Numbered from the stretch's first letter, positions 33,576 through 43,441 are shown. The stretch: DNA of 64,000 nucleotides from RHLJ01 sp048058975 (GCA_048058975.1 JBLLNP010000005.1:66786-130785); one strand, 5' to 3'. The notes: generated by a model from the sequence alone, not told the origin. Numbers and translations: made by a program.

Positions 33576-34414
33576 CTGAATAACTCGTTATAACCTTCAT
33601 TCAGATTTATGATAGCTGAGTCGGGCTCAAAAGTAATAACAAATCCCTCTGCTACATCAAAAAGAGAAGCATAAGGTTCCAGGAAAATGCGCTGAGTGTC
33701 TTTACCTGGTTCTTCTACTGTTCTGATAACTCTTCCAATAGGAATACCTGCCGGAAATTCATTTCCAAATCCAGAAGTCTCGATTATATACCCGGAATCA
33801 ACCGGGACTGTTTTTGGTACAAAATCCATAACCAACTCCGACATGTTTTCCCCCGACCAACTTACAATTCCTACAGAACGGGTTTCCAGAACACGTGCAC
33901 TAACCCGAAAAAAGTTATTGAAATATGGCATCACCTGGGAGTAGTATCCGCTTGTAAGAATCACTTTCCCAACTAGCCCATCTGATGTTACTACCGGCAT
34001 GCCTGCACTAATTCCTTCCCTGAAGCCTGCATCGATAGTAAAACTGTTATTAAGTCCGGTAAGTTCTTTACTTACTACCGTTATTGGTTTTAACTGGAAA
34101 TCGCTCTGCGCCTGGAAATCAAGCAGTCTTCGAAGTTCTTTATTTTCTAGCTCAATAGCTCTGAGACGGCTTAACTCATCTTGTAATAATATATTCTGGC
34201 GTTGCAGATAGGTATTTGTATTTAATGCCTGGCGGTACACCCTGATATTTGACAGTGGTTCTTCGAGAAGGCTTACTACAGTAATGGAAAGCTGCCGAAG
34301 CGTATCAATTCCGCCCTGATGGCGATTTACAGCAATAGAGAGTGCACAAACAAGTAGAAGGGCAGTTATTATGTAATCGGTAGCATTCTCAACTTTAAAA
34401 ACTCTAAATCGCAT
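33572..34414 (-). CDS. mreC: rod shape-determining protein MreC
   Basis: 280 residues: one N-terminal membrane helix (DYIITALLLVCALSIAV, residues about 13-29), a coiled coil (LQRQNILLQDELSRLRAIEL, about 70-97), then two beta-barrel subdomains (ITVVSKELTGLNNSFTIDAG, REGISAGMPVVTSDGLVGKV, ETSGFGNEFPAGIPIGRV). MreC links cytoplasmic MreB to PBP2 in the periplasm. It lies 14 bases after mreB. Confidence 0.95.
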   Translation of the reverse strand: MRFRVFKVENATDYIITALLLVCALSIAVNRHQGGIDTLRQLSITVVSLLEEPLSNIRVYRQALNTNTYLQRQNILLQDELSRLRAIELENKELRRLLDFQAQSDFQLKPITVVSKELTGLNNSFTIDAGFREGISAGMPVVTSDGLVGKVILTSGYYSQVMPYFNNFFRVSARVLETRSVGIVSWSGENMSELVMDFVPKTVPVDSGYIIETSGFGNEFPAGIPIGRVIRTVEEPGKDTQRIFLEPYASLFDVAEGFVITFEPDSAIINLNEGYNELFR

Positions 34415-34428
34415 TCAAAATCAATCCA

Positions 34429-35496
34429 TTAGGAATCAATTACAGGTCGGTAGTATTCCAGGTTCTCTAAAATTGCCCCTGTTCCACGCACTACAGCGGT
34501 TAATGGGTCTTCGGCAATGTGCACCGGAAGATCGGTGGTTTCCATGATCAACTTATCAAGATTTTTGAGGAGTGCTCCACCACCTGTAAGCATAATTCCA
34601 CGATCTAATATGTCTGCTGAAAGTTCTGGAGGAGTTTGCTCAAGCGACTTTGTAATCGACTCTACAATAGTATTAACAGATTCTGCCATTGCCTCACGGG
34701 CATCTTTAGAAGTAATATGCCGGGTTCTTGGAACACCATTAACCAGATCACGACCTTTAGTGATCATTTCAAGTTCTTCATCTAAAGGAGCGGCAGAACC
34801 GATTTCACATTTTATTTTTTCTGCAGTTCGTTCACCTATCAGGAGGTTGTGATTTCTTCTGAAGTAATTGATGATATCTTCATTTAATTCATCGCCGCCT
34901 AAACGAACGGATTGAGCATACACAATTCCAGAGAGGGCAATAACGGCGATTTCAGTAGTTCCACCTCCTATATCCACAATCATATTTCCAACAGGCTCGT
35001 GCACATCTAAACCGATCCCAATAGCTGCGGCCATGGGCTCATCTACCAAATACACTTCTTTAGCTCCTGCGTGTTCAGCACTATCACGTACAGCGCGGCG
35101 CTCAACTTCGGTGATACCACTAGGTACACAAATAACCATTTGTCTGGTTGTAGAGTACCACTTTTTCTTCACCTTGTAGATCATTCCTTTGATCATTTGC
35201 TCAGCCACTTCGAAGTCTGCAATTACTCCATCTCTAAGCGGTCTGATTGTGCGTATTTTCCGGTGAGTTTTTTCATGCATCAACCTGGCTTCGTGTCCTG
35301 TAGCTACGGGAATATCTTGTTGATTGAGCGCTACGATGGATGGTTCATTCAAAACAATGCCTTCTCCGCGCGAGTAAATCAGGGTGTTAGCTGTCCCTAA
35401 ATCGATTGCGATATCAGTATATAGAAAATCAAAAAGTCCCTTCTTAGGTGGCTTTTTGGATGATTTAGGGGATGGAATTCCAAACCTGTCGGACAT
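34429..35496 (-). CDS. mreB: rod shape-determining actin homologue MreB
   Basis: 355 residues with actin-fold motifs: DIAIDLGTANTLIYSRGEGI (phosphate 1), VICVPSGITEVERRAVRDSA, YLVDEPMAAAIGIGLDVHEP, GNMIVDIGGGTTEIAVIALS (phosphate 2), RGIMLTGGGALLKNLDKLI (adenosine). MreB filaments position the elongation machinery on the inner membrane. The N-terminal 20 residues are a basic extension (SPKSSKKPPKKG). First gene of the mreBCD-mrdA-rodA run; 109 bases separate it from purH, so it may have its own promoter. Confidence 0.97.
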   Translation of the reverse strand: MSDRFGIPSPKSSKKPPKKGLFDFLYTDIAIDLGTANTLIYSRGEGIVLNEPSIVALNQQDIPVATGHEARLMHEKTHRKIRTIRPLRDGVIADFEVAEQMIKGMIYKVKKKWYSTTRQMVICVPSGITEVERRAVRDSAEHAGAKEVYLVDEPMAAAIGIGLDVHEPVGNMIVDIGGGTTEIAVIALSGIVYAQSVRLGGDELNEDIINYFRRNHNLLIGERTAEKIKCEIGSAAPLDEELEMITKGRDLVNGVPRTRHITSKDAREAMAESVNTIVESITKSLEQTPPELSADILDRGIMLTGGGALLKNLDKLIMETTDLPVHIAEDPLTAVVRGTGAILENLEYYRPVIDS

Positions 35497-35605
35497 TTCA
35501 AGTAGTTAATAGGTTGATATTAGTGCTGATAAAAATTTGGATGGAAAATACAATAATGAGACTCTATTTGCGAATGATTAAATACACAAAACATTAGATA
35601 AAAAA

Positions 35606-37180
35606 CTAGTGTTTAAAATGACGCTTTCCTGTAAAAATCATCGTCATGTTATACTCATTGGCTTTTGCAATTACTTCTTCATCACGAATACTTCCACCCG
35701 GTTGAATCACCGCAGTTACTCCAGCATTTGCAGCTGCTTCTATTCCATCTGAGAAAGGAAAGAAAGCATCAGATGCAATAGCAGACCCGGTTAGTTCAAG
35801 TCCTTCTTTATTAGCTTTCGCAACAGCTATTTCAGAAGAATCAACTCGGCTGGTTTGTCCTGATCCTATACCAAGAGTACGCCCGTCCTTAGCATATACA
35901 ATGGCATTAGATTTTACGTGACGTACAACTTTCCATGAAAACAATAAATCCTGCATTTCAGCTTCCGAAGGTTTTCGTGATGTTACCACCTTAAACTCTG
36001 ATTCGTCAAAAGGTTCCGTATCTGCATCCTGATTCAGCAATCCTCCGAAAATAGATCGGAATGTTGTTTTAGAATGCGCAATAAAGGCTTCATTAACGCG
36101 AATTAAACGGCGATTTTTCTTTTGAATGAGTAATTCTTCAGCTTCTGAAGAATAGGAGGGAGCAACAATAATCTCCGTAAATATTTTATCGATGGACTGT
36201 GCCGTCTCTAAATCAAGCTCTTTGTTCACTACTATGATTCCTCCAAAAGGAGAAACGGTATCGGTACTGAACGCCTTTTGATAGGCTTCATTTAAGGTAC
36301 CGCCTATTCCAACTCCACATGGGATGGTATGCTTGATAATGGCACATGCAGGCTTTCCGACTTTAAAATCAGAAATAATATTAAGTGCAGCATCCACATC
36401 CAGGTAATTATTGTAGCTTAGTTGCTTGCCATGAAAACAGTCTATGATTTCTTGCTGATTTCCATATACGGCTGCTTCCTGATGTGGATTTTCGCCGTAT
36501 CTCAAATCCTGAGAAAGTGGCAACGAGACATTAAACTGTTGAGAAGGCTCTTCGTTTACAATACTATCAAAATAATTTGATATTGCGGAGTCATAGTCGG
36601 CAGTGTGGGCGAAGGCATCTTTTGCAAGTTTTTTTCTGGTAGAGAAAGTGATTCCATTACCCGAATTCAGCTCTTCAATAAATTGATCATATTGTGCTGG
36701 AGAAGAAAGAATACATACATGCGCAAAGTTCTTTGCGGCTGCCCGGATCATAGTAGGTCCCCCAATATCAATAAACTCGGTAGCTTTTGCAGGAGTAGTA
36801 TCCGGCTGGCTAATTATTTCTTTAAAAGGGTAGAGATTAACAACCACCAACTCAATGGGTTTAATTCCAAGGCTCTCCAGTTCTTCATTATCAGGAGCGT
36901 GACTGGTTCTGGCTAAAATTCCACCATGAATATTCGGGTGAAGTGTTTTAACTCTTCCATCCAGGCACTCCGGGAATCCTGTTATTTCTGATGCATCTTT
37001 TACATTCATTCCTGCATCAGCGATAGCTTTGGCTGTTCCTCCAGTCGAAATTAATTCGACTCCGGCTTTATCAAGTGCAGCTGCTAATTCAATTAACTTT
37101 GATTTATCAGACACAGAAAGCAGCGCTCTTTTTATGGTTAAAGAATTTTCGGGAAGCGAAGAGAGGGGTTTTAAAGCCAT
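35606..37180 (-). CDS. purH: bifunctional AICAR transformylase/IMP cyclohydrolase
   Basis: The 524-residue enzyme catalyses the last two steps to IMP. The N-terminal cyclohydrolase domain (about 15-210) has RALLSVSDKSKLIELAAALD, ISTGGTAKAI, FPECLDGRVKTLHPNIHGGI and VVVNLYPF. The C-terminal transformylase domain has DLRYGENPHQEAAVYG (about 225-240), GKQLSYNNYLDVDAALNI, CAIIKHTIPCGV (catalytic Lys-His), ETAQSIDKIFTEIIVAPSYS and DAFFPFSDGIEAAANAGVTA. It starts two bases after purN. Confidence 0.97.
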   Translation of the reverse strand: MALKPLSSLPENSLTIKRALLSVSDKSKLIELAAALDKAGVELISTGGTAKAIADAGMNVKDASEITGFPECLDGRVKTLHPNIHGGILARTSHAPDNEELESLGIKPIELVVVNLYPFKEIISQPDTTPAKATEFIDIGGPTMIRAAAKNFAHVCILSSPAQYDQFIEELNSGNGITFSTRKKLAKDAFAHTADYDSAISNYFDSIVNEEPSQQFNVSLPLSQDLRYGENPHQEAAVYGNQQEIIDCFHGKQLSYNNYLDVDAALNIISDFKVGKPACAIIKHTIPCGVGIGGTLNEAYQKAFSTDTVSPFGGIIVVNKELDLETAQSIDKIFTEIIVAPSYSSEAEELLIQKKNRRLIRVNEAFIAHSKTTFRSIFGGLLNQDADTEPFDESEFKVVTSRKPSEAEMQDLLFSWKVVRHVKSNAIVYAKDGRTLGIGSGQTSRVDSSEIAVAKANKEGLELTGSAIASDAFFPFSDGIEAAANAGVTAVIQPGGSIRDEEVIAKANEYNMTMIFTGKRHFKH

Positions 37181-37182
37181 GG

Positions 37183-37770
37183 TTAGTTGAGAGTTTTTAA
37201 GTAGTCAGAAATTACTTTGGGATACAAAATGTGTTCCTGTTCCAGTACGCGAGCCGCTAATTCTTCCGGGGTATCTTGATCCATTACCGGAACTTCTGCC
37301 TGATCAAGAATTGGTCCATCATCGTAATTTTCAGAAACGATATGAATGGTACATCCTGATACTTTATCGCCGGCGTCAATTACTGCCCGGTGAACATTAA
37401 GACCGTAAAAACCTTTACCTCCATACTTTGGAAGCAATGAAGGATGGATATTCAGGATTCTGTTTTGAAAAGCCTGGATTACGTTAGCAGGAATTTTTTT
37501 TAGAAAACCTGCCAGTACAATCAAATTAGCATCCCAGTCCTGAAGTTGTTCGAGCAAAGCTTCACAATATTCATCGTAGGAATCGTAATCTGACTCGGAG
37601 AGCACTGCCCAGGGAATTTGATGATTGGACGCACGATCAAGCGCTTTGATTTTTTGCTTATTTGAGATAAGTCCGGTAATGCGGGCGTTTAGAGTGCCTG
37701 CTTCAATTGCATCGATAATGGACTGGAAGTTTGAACCTGAACCTGAGGCAAAAACAACAATATTTTTCAA
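37183..37770 (-). CDS. purN: phosphoribosylglycinamide formyltransferase
   Basis: 195 residues; transfers formyl from 10-formyltetrahydrofolate to GAR in purine synthesis. Motifs: FASGSGSNFQSIIDAIEAG (phosphate binding), VLAGFLKKIPANV, ILNIHPSLLPKYGGKGFYGL (catalytic Asn-x-His), GCTIHIVSENYDDGPILDQA (catalytic Asp). The length is normal for PurN. Cotranscribed with purH. Confidence 0.96.
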   Translation of the reverse strand: MKNIVVFASGSGSNFQSIIDAIEAGTLNARITGLISNKQKIKALDRASNHQIPWAVLSESDYDSYDEYCEALLEQLQDWDANLIVLAGFLKKIPANVIQAFQNRILNIHPSLLPKYGGKGFYGLNVHRAVIDAGDKVSGCTIHIVSENYDDGPILDQAEVPVMDQDTPEELAARVLEQEHILYPKVISDYLKTLN

Positions 37771-37845
37771 AAGAACCTGATATTAAGCGTTGCTGAAATG
37801 CTTAACAAAGATAGGAAAACTTTAGGTGTATCGGCAGCCGGACTT

Positions 37846-38943
37846 TTAAGTAATTTGTGGAGGAGAAGGTTGGGGAGGCGGAGCTTCAATTCTGAAAACC
37901 TGGTAGTTGTTAAAACTCCAGGATACCTGGTTAATAGTAATTTTGATGACAGTTGCGATAGGAATAGCAACGAGCATTCCCAATAAACCTGCAATTTCTG
38001 CGCCAATTAAAATGATGAAAAGGATGGCTACCGGGTGCATATCTGCTGAACGGGAAAAAAGAAATGGTTGAAATACAAGATTATCCAGCATTTGAACTAC
38101 AAAAATTGCGACCATACAAACAAGTACAAGCGAAAAATCTCCGGTCTCAATAATCGACACTATAATTGATAATAAGTAGCCGATGATTGGACCGAAGTAT
38201 GGGATGGTATTAGCTACACCTACCGAGATACCTACAGAAAGAGAATTATCTAATCCCGCAATGGTAAGCGTTGACCATGAAGAAAAAGCTACAAGGATAC
38301 TTTGCAAGAGCACACTACGGAAATAAAGCCCCAGTCTTTTTTCGATTTTATCAATCAGCGTTAGAGTAGTTTCAAAGTATTTATTTGGTACTAATCTCAG
38401 AATATCTCTTCTGATTTTGGTGCCGTCTTTCAAAAAGAAAAAAACCACAAATGGCACAATCAAAATAGCCCAGAAAATATTGGTGAACACTCCCAAAGCA
38501 TCACTCAGAATGGATGAAAGTCTTCCAAGATCAAATAGCTCGCTTAGGATATTAGAGACATTTTCTTCGAGCATGCCCACCGGTATAAATTGAAAATCTT
38601 CAGTTAACCGGGCTTCTATCTGGCTGGCTATTCGCTGGATATTCTCAATAGTGAGGTTGTTTGTCAACTCCAGCATTTCGGCTACAAATATTGGTATCAC
38701 ATTAGTTGAGATATACACTACAACAAGAATTACTGCGGAAAGACAAAGTGTAATTCCTAGTGTTCTATTCAAACCCATTCGTTGAAGCCGGTTTACAAAA
38801 GGGTCGAGAATGTAACTGAGTACTAAAGCTATAACAAGATATATTACAAGTATAAAAAGGTTGTACAAAGTGAGCGCTATTAACCCTAAGGCAGTAGCCC
38901 CGATCGCAAAACGTACAACCCGTTCAAGTGTAATGTTTTTCAA
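37846..38943 (-). CDS. AI-2E family membrane permease
   Basis: The 365-residue integral membrane protein has about eight hydrophobic segments and the family landmarks VLSYILDPFVNRLQRMG near the N-terminus, PFVVFFFLKDG in the middle and PYFGPIIGYLLSIIVSI near 255. The family includes TqsA (autoinducer-2 export) and sodium/proton antiporters; the substrate here cannot be predicted. The C-terminal tail is proline-rich (APPPQPSPPQ). It lies 75 bases upstream of purN on the same strand and only 56 bases from a divergent gene. Confidence 0.9.
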   Translation of the reverse strand: MKNITLERVVRFAIGATALGLIALTLYNLFILVIYLVIALVLSYILDPFVNRLQRMGLNRTLGITLCLSAVILVVVYISTNVIPIFVAEMLELTNNLTIENIQRIASQIEARLTEDFQFIPVGMLEENVSNILSELFDLGRLSSILSDALGVFTNIFWAILIVPFVVFFFLKDGTKIRRDILRLVPNKYFETTLTLIDKIEKRLGLYFRSVLLQSILVAFSSWSTLTIAGLDNSLSVGISVGVANTIPYFGPIIGYLLSIIVSIIETGDFSLVLVCMVAIFVVQMLDNLVFQPFLFSRSADMHPVAILFIILIGAEIAGLLGMLVAIPIATVIKITINQVSWSFNNYQVFRIEAPPPQPSPPQIT

Positions 38944-38999
38944 TTTTTTAGCTATTAAATTTTTAGCTTTACAGCATCAGCTGAACCAGATAAAACATA

Positions 39000-41084
39000 A
39001 TGAAAAAACCAGTTATTTTTTTAGCCATATTTTTCTTTTTTGAAGCAACTGAGTTATTTGCTCAAACTCAGTACAGATGGCTTGATGTTGGGAGCTTTCA
39101 TAATTTTTATTCTAATATAGGCTCGGAGAGAACGAACGGGTTTATAGATGAACAACAAGGAGGATGGCAATGGCCTGCCATTTACAAAGCACAAGATGCC
39201 CAAGCTGGTAAAGCACTTTGGTTGGGGGTAAAGAATTTTACTGATAGCTCTGGTTTAGAATATCCAAGAAGAGTAGTTCACGTAGGTCCACTTGTTAGTG
39301 GCGACGGGGAATTTTTTCCAGTTTCCATCAAAACAACAAGTAAATTTGCACCTCCGGAAGTGTATGTAAATGGTGTTGAATCATCTGATAAATTTTTGAT
39401 TAATGATGGAATTGATCCAAACCTTAAGGCGGATCGTGAAATACGCTCGGTTACAAATACCCTTATTGGTGTAACTGTAAAGAGAACAATAAAGCAATTT
39501 AGTCAGCAGCACCATGACAACTATCATATCATAGAGTACACCTTTATTAATACAGGTAATACAGACAATGATGTTGAAATTGAGATTCCTAATCAAAATC
39601 TGGAGGGTTTTATTCCATATTTCCTTAACAGGATGGCTCCAGTAAAAGCAACACGTTATACTATTGGGCTTGCTACAGGATGGGGCATAAATACCATGAA
39701 TGACCAAAGAGGCGATGGGTGGAAATCTCAGGAACCGGAACAATTCAGAGCTCAGTTTGCCTGGCACGGAAAATTCCCTCAATTTTTTGAGTATGATAAT
39801 ATTGGTGCACCTATTTTTGAGCCAGCAGGTATTTCTGTTCTTTCTGGAGATTTAGCAGCAGACGATACGACAGGTCGTTTAGGCGCTTATCATTTCGTTG
39901 GAACAGTCACCTTGCAAGCTCCAGTATCATCTAATGATCCAACAGATGATCCAAATCAACCTTTTACGATGGCTTATGAGCACAATGATGATGCCCTTCT
40001 TTTTCTTAACAGTGCTTTCAATCTACCCAAAATGCAAGCTGAATATGAGATGATGAGTAGGGGAAGAGTAACTCCAAGACATGCCTATGTCGTTGAGCCA
40101 AATGGGTATGACGGTTTTATCAACCCTTCCGGTGATCCAGCTTTAGGTAATTTTGGAGGGCATGTATATACGTATGGTTACGGTCCGTACGATCTGGCTT
40201 TTGGTGACAGTATTAAGATTGTTATAGCAGAAGGAGCTTCTGGAATTTCAAGGAAGTTAGCTAACAAAACTGGTGCTGCATTTAAAAAGGGTATACTTAC
40301 TGTTGAGGAAAAAAATGCTGTTGTTTTCCAAGGTAGAGATTCTCTTTTTCAAACTTTTGAAAGAGCTATCGAGAATTTTAAGTCAGGATATAAAATACCT
40401 TCACCTCCCAACCCACCATCCCGGTTTGAGGTTAGTTCAACAGACTCCGGAATTGTATTAAGTTGGGAGTACGATCAAAATTTAATGGCAGAAATTTCTG
40501 GATTTGAGATTTACAGAGCTTCAGATCGAGTAGATAGCACATATCACCTTCTGTATAAAGCGGGTAAAGAAGAACGGTTGGTAGTTGATGGTGAACCTTC
40601 ATCCCGAATGAATTACGAAGGAACGTATAATCTTCCAAGTCCAAAGTTAGGTACTCAGTACTATTACTATATTGTTGCTATTGGTCAAGTTAACAATGAT
40701 AGCACAGGTAGAACACCGATTGGCAACTATTTGATAAGTAATAGATATTATAGTCAAACGTATGACTATTCAGTTACTCTTCAACCTGTGAGTAACCAAG
40801 AAGAAATGGAAGGAGTAAAGCGAATAAAATTATATCAAAACTTTCCCAACCCATTCAACCCCACAACAAGAATACACTATTCAATCCCTTTTCAATCGAA
40901 TGTGGAGCTAAGTGTGTATAACCTTTTGGGAGTAAAAGTTGCGACACTAATAGATGAACGCAAGACTTTAGGTGCTCATTTCGTGGATTGGAATGCGTCT
41001 GGTTTCGCAAGTGGAATATATTATTATCGCCTGAAAGTAGGTGGGAATATAATTCACACAAAAAAGATGAGCCTGATCAAGTAA
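39000..41084 (+). CDS. exported protein with FN3-like domain and T9SS sorting tail (paralogue of 50074-52260)
   Basis: 694 residues. A signal peptide ends near ELFAQ (residue 21). A large beta-rich domain (about 23-455) begins YRWLDVGSFHNFYSNIGSER and contains GFIDEQQGGWQWPAIY, YHIIEYTFINTGNTDNDVEI, ATGWGINTMNDQRGDGW and EPNGYDGFINPSGDPAL. An FN3-like domain follows (about 460-580; SGFEIYRASDRVDSTYHLLY), then a type A T9SS tail with NFPNPFNPTTRIHYS (about 613) to HTKKMSLIK. The body is shared along its length with the product at 50074-52260, but that copy has a different C-terminal type. Function unknown; cell-surface location is expected. It stands alone, with a dyad at 41104-41128 that could end its transcript. 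Confidence 0.82.
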   Translation: MKKPVIFLAIFFFFEATELFAQTQYRWLDVGSFHNFYSNIGSERTNGFIDEQQGGWQWPAIYKAQDAQAGKALWLGVKNFTDSSGLEYPRRVVHVGPLVSGDGEFFPVSIKTTSKFAPPEVYVNGVESSDKFLINDGIDPNLKADREIRSVTNTLIGVTVKRTIKQFSQQHHDNYHIIEYTFINTGNTDNDVEIEIPNQNLEGFIPYFLNRMAPVKATRYTIGLATGWGINTMNDQRGDGWKSQEPEQFRAQFAWHGKFPQFFEYDNIGAPIFEPAGISVLSGDLAADDTTGRLGAYHFVGTVTLQAPVSSNDPTDDPNQPFTMAYEHNDDALLFLNSAFNLPKMQAEYEMMSRGRVTPRHAYVVEPNGYDGFINPSGDPALGNFGGHVYTYGYGPYDLAFGDSIKIVIAEGASGISRKLANKTGAAFKKGILTVEEKNAVVFQGRDSLFQTFERAIENFKSGYKIPSPPNPPSRFEVSSTDSGIVLSWEYDQNLMAEISGFEIYRASDRVDSTYHLLYKAGKEERLVVDGEPSSRMNYEGTYNLPSPKLGTQYYYYIVAIGQVNNDSTGRTPIGNYLISNRYYSQTYDYSVTLQPVSNQEEMEGVKRIKLYQNFPNPFNPTTRIHYSIPFQSNVELSVYNLLGVKVATLIDERKTLGAHFVDWNASGFASGIYYYRLKVGGNIIHTKKMSLIK

Positions 41085-41087
41085 CGG

Positions 41088-41819
41088 CTACTGTTCAATT
41101 GACCTAAGCAGATAATTAATCTGCTTAGTTATAAGAGAAACTGAATAGCCCTTTCTTAATAGGAAATCGAAGATTTTCTTTTTCCTTTTAGCCGGTTCCG
41201 ACCTGAGGAATTTTCTTTTATTCTTTTCAACAAGCTCTTCAATGGCCTCAATCTGATTAGCTTCATCAAGCCCGGCTAATGCAGTATTAATATCTTTTTC
41301 TGAAACTCCCTTTTTAAATAATTCCGCTCTTATTTTGTTGCTTCCCCATTTATTAAACTCAAACTTGTCGCGCGCAAATTTTACGGCGAACGAAGTATTA
41401 TTGATATACCCCTTCTCAACAAGTTCATCTAACACATTCTCAATTATATCAGACGGATAACCTTTCTTTCGGGCTTTATCTTTCAGCTCATTACGGGCAT
41501 GGTCGCGTTTGCCTAGTAATCTAATGCAGTACTCTTTAATAGCCCACGTATCTTCTTCTTTAAGAATATCGTCAAGCACCTTAAAGTTAATTGAGACACC
41601 TTTTCTGAGATTAAATCTGGTTAAGGTAGAATCGGAAACCCCAATTAAAAACCGGTCTTCAATGTATATTGAAAACCGGGTAGTATTCCTTCTTTGTACT
41701 TTTATTCCAGAAATCGAAGAAGGAAGCAGTTTTGCCGCTTCCTCATCGTATCGTTGTTTTTTCTCAGGCTTCTGCAACCGCAGGTTCTTTTTCTTCATTA
41801 GCGACTGCATTTGGAGCAT
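41088..41819 (-). CDS. recX: regulatory protein RecX
   Basis: A small basic modulator that caps RecA filaments. Features: a basic start, IYIEDRFLIGVSDSTLTRFN, then three-helix repeats YCIRLLGKRDHARNELKDKA, DELVEKGYINNTSFAVKFAR, EFNKWGSNKIRAELFKKGVS, and IFDFLLRKGYSVSLITKQIN. 243 residues from ATG 41819, which overlaps the end of recA by 56 bases; the ATG at 41798 (MKKKNLRLQ) is an alternative with a 35-base overlap. The recA-recX order on the same strand is typical and indicates coupling. Confidence 0.92.
   Translation of the reverse strand: MLQMQSLMKKKNLRLQKPEKKQRYDEEAAKLLPSSISGIKVQRRNTTRFSIYIEDRFLIGVSDSTLTRFNLRKGVSINFKVLDDILKEEDTWAIKEYCIRLLGKRDHARNELKDKARKKGYPSDIIENVLDELVEKGYINNTSFAVKFARDKFEFNKWGSNKIRAELFKKGVSEKDINTALAGLDEANQIEAIEELVEKNKRKFLRSEPAKRKKKIFDFLLRKGYSVSLITKQINYLLRSIEQ
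41104..41128. terminator. dyad in the 3' end of recX, possible terminator for the convergent gene
   Basis: CTAAGCAGAT (41104-41113) and ATCTGCTTAG (41119-41128) form a perfect ten-base stem with a five-base loop, 20 bases downstream of the plus-strand gene ending at 41084. It is followed by TTATAAG rather than a clean T-run. The dyad is also coding for the last residues of RecX. Confidence 0.35.
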
Positions 41820-42822
41820 CGTTCTGAGGAATAATTCCCTTTAACCGGTCACGAACCATTTTCTCGATTTTATCGCACAATGCAGAATCTTCTTCAAGAA
41901 ATTGCATTGCTGAGTCGGCACCTTGTCCAATAGGCTCTCCTTCATATCTGAACCAACTTCCCCGCTTTTGAATAATATCATAGTCAACAGCCAAGTCCAG
42001 TACTTCTGCAATTTTTGAAACCCCTTTGCCATACATGATATTGAATTCCACAACCTTAAAAGGAGGAGCCACTTTGTTTTTTGCCACTTTCACTTTGGTT
42101 CTGTTTCCAATTACTTCGTCTCCTTTTTTGAGGGCTCCGATTCTGCGAATATCGAGCCTTACCGAAGCATAAAACTTTAAAGCCTTCCCACCGGTTGTAG
42201 TTTCAGGATTACCAAACATTACACCAATTTTATCACGAACCTGGTTGATGAAGATGCAGGAAGTGGAAGTCTTGCTCACAATTCCTGTAATTTTTCTGAG
42301 CGCCTGAGACATTAAGCGTGCCTGAAGCCCCATGTGTGAATCGCCCATTTCTCCTTCCAGTTCAGCCCGGGGAACCAAAGCAGCAACGGAATCAACTACA
42401 ATTACATCAAGGGCTCCCGAACGGATCAAAGTTTCAGTGATTTCAAGCGCTTGTTCACCACTATCAGGCTGAGAGACTAGCAGCTCCTCGGTATTAATAC
42501 CAAGTGCCCGTGCATAACGTGGATCGAAGGCATGTTCTGCATCTATAAATGCGGCATAACCACCATTCTTTTGTGCCTGGGCAATAACTTGAAGTGCCAA
42601 GGTAGTTTTACCACTGGCCTCAGGCCCATAAATTTCTGTAATTCTACCTCTTGGTACACCCTGTACCCCAAGCGCATAATCAACCATAATAGAACCTGTA
42701 GAAATTACTTCCACATCCTGATGAGCATCATCGCCCAGTTTCATGATGGTTCCTTTTCCGTGTTGCTTTTCAATTTGACCTACTGCTATGTCGAGTGCTT
42801 TTAGTTTATTTTCGTCAGCCAT
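41764..42822 (-). CDS. recA: recombinase A
   Basis: The 352-residue ATP-dependent recombinase and SOS co-protease. Motifs: TEIYGPEASGKTTLALQVIA (Walker A, about 62-81), FIDAEHAFDPRYARALGI, VIVVDSVAALVPRAELEGEM (Walker B), FINQVRDKIGVMFGNPETTT (loop L2 and nearby), KFYASVRLDIRRIG. The C-terminus is short and acidic, as in other RecA proteins. No obvious LexA box was seen in the upstream 180 bases. Confidence 0.98.
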   Translation of the reverse strand: MADENKLKALDIAVGQIEKQHGKGTIMKLGDDAHQDVEVISTGSIMVDYALGVQGVPRGRITEIYGPEASGKTTLALQVIAQAQKNGGYAAFIDAEHAFDPRYARALGINTEELLVSQPDSGEQALEITETLIRSGALDVIVVDSVAALVPRAELEGEMGDSHMGLQARLMSQALRKITGIVSKTSTSCIFINQVRDKIGVMFGNPETTTGGKALKFYASVRLDIRRIGALKKGDEVIGNRTKVKVAKNKVAPPFKVVEFNIMYGKGVSKIAEVLDLAVDYDIIQKRGSWFRYEGEPIGQGADSAMQFLEEDSALCDKIEKMVRDRLKGIIPQNDAPNAVANEEKEPAVAEA

Positions 42823-43005
42823 GATTGTTACCTGTTTTTAAAATTAATTTCCCAAAAGTTAAGCAGGGAGGGTGTCAGATTGTGTCACTCTAAAATCCAA
42901 AAAGAATATATGTTCAATTTATGTAAACAACAAAGCGGAATTTGAAATTTAAAAAATCACAAATTTCAAAACCTAAAATACAAACAAAGCTCAATCTCAA
43001 AACCA

Positions 43006-43353
43006 TCAAACACTCTTGACTAATATTGCAGAGAGTATTTTAAGTAGTTGCTGTGATTCGTCAAGAAGATATCCTCGTTCTCTTTCGAGGTCAGATTGGT
43101 CATGGGTGTCTAAAAGTTTAAGCCAGTATGAAGATTCTTTGGCTTCTTTTCTAGAAATCTTGATCCTCATGACAAAATCCTTTTTGCTTAACGCTTCATT
43201 GGCCTCAATATAATTTGCACCAACAGAACCAGACGAACGGACAAGTTGCTTGGCATCCTGAACATTGTTTAGGTCTTTTGGGGTTTTCTTTAAGAAAAGT
43301 CTCACTCTTTTTGCAAAGGCGAGAGTCCTTTCTTCTAAATCATATTTTACCAT
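43006..43353 (-). CDS. four helix bundle protein (23S rRNA intervening-sequence type)
   Basis: The 115-residue helical protein has the family pattern: YDLEERTLAFAKRVRLFLKK, then QLVRSSGSVGANYIEANEAL, KDFVMRIKISRKEAKESSYW and a leucine-rich last helix. The family was first seen as the protein encoded within intervening sequences of 23S rRNA genes; most members, including this one, are free-standing and lie in varied places. No rRNA sequence surrounds it. Function unknown; a nucleic-acid or scaffold role has been proposed. It lies between recA and a regulatory-domain gene, on the same strand, with about 180 bases to recA. Confidence 0.88.
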   Translation of the reverse strand: MVKYDLEERTLAFAKRVRLFLKKTPKDLNNVQDAKQLVRSSGSVGANYIEANEALSKKDFVMRIKISRKEAKESSYWLKLLDTHDQSDLERERGYLLDESQQLLKILSAILVKSV

Positions 43354-43441
43354 TTGTTTGGAAATTGATGTTTCTATTTTGATGCTTACACAGTATGTGT
43401 CATATATGTAAGACTCAAAAGAAAGTTATTCCTTACAAAAT

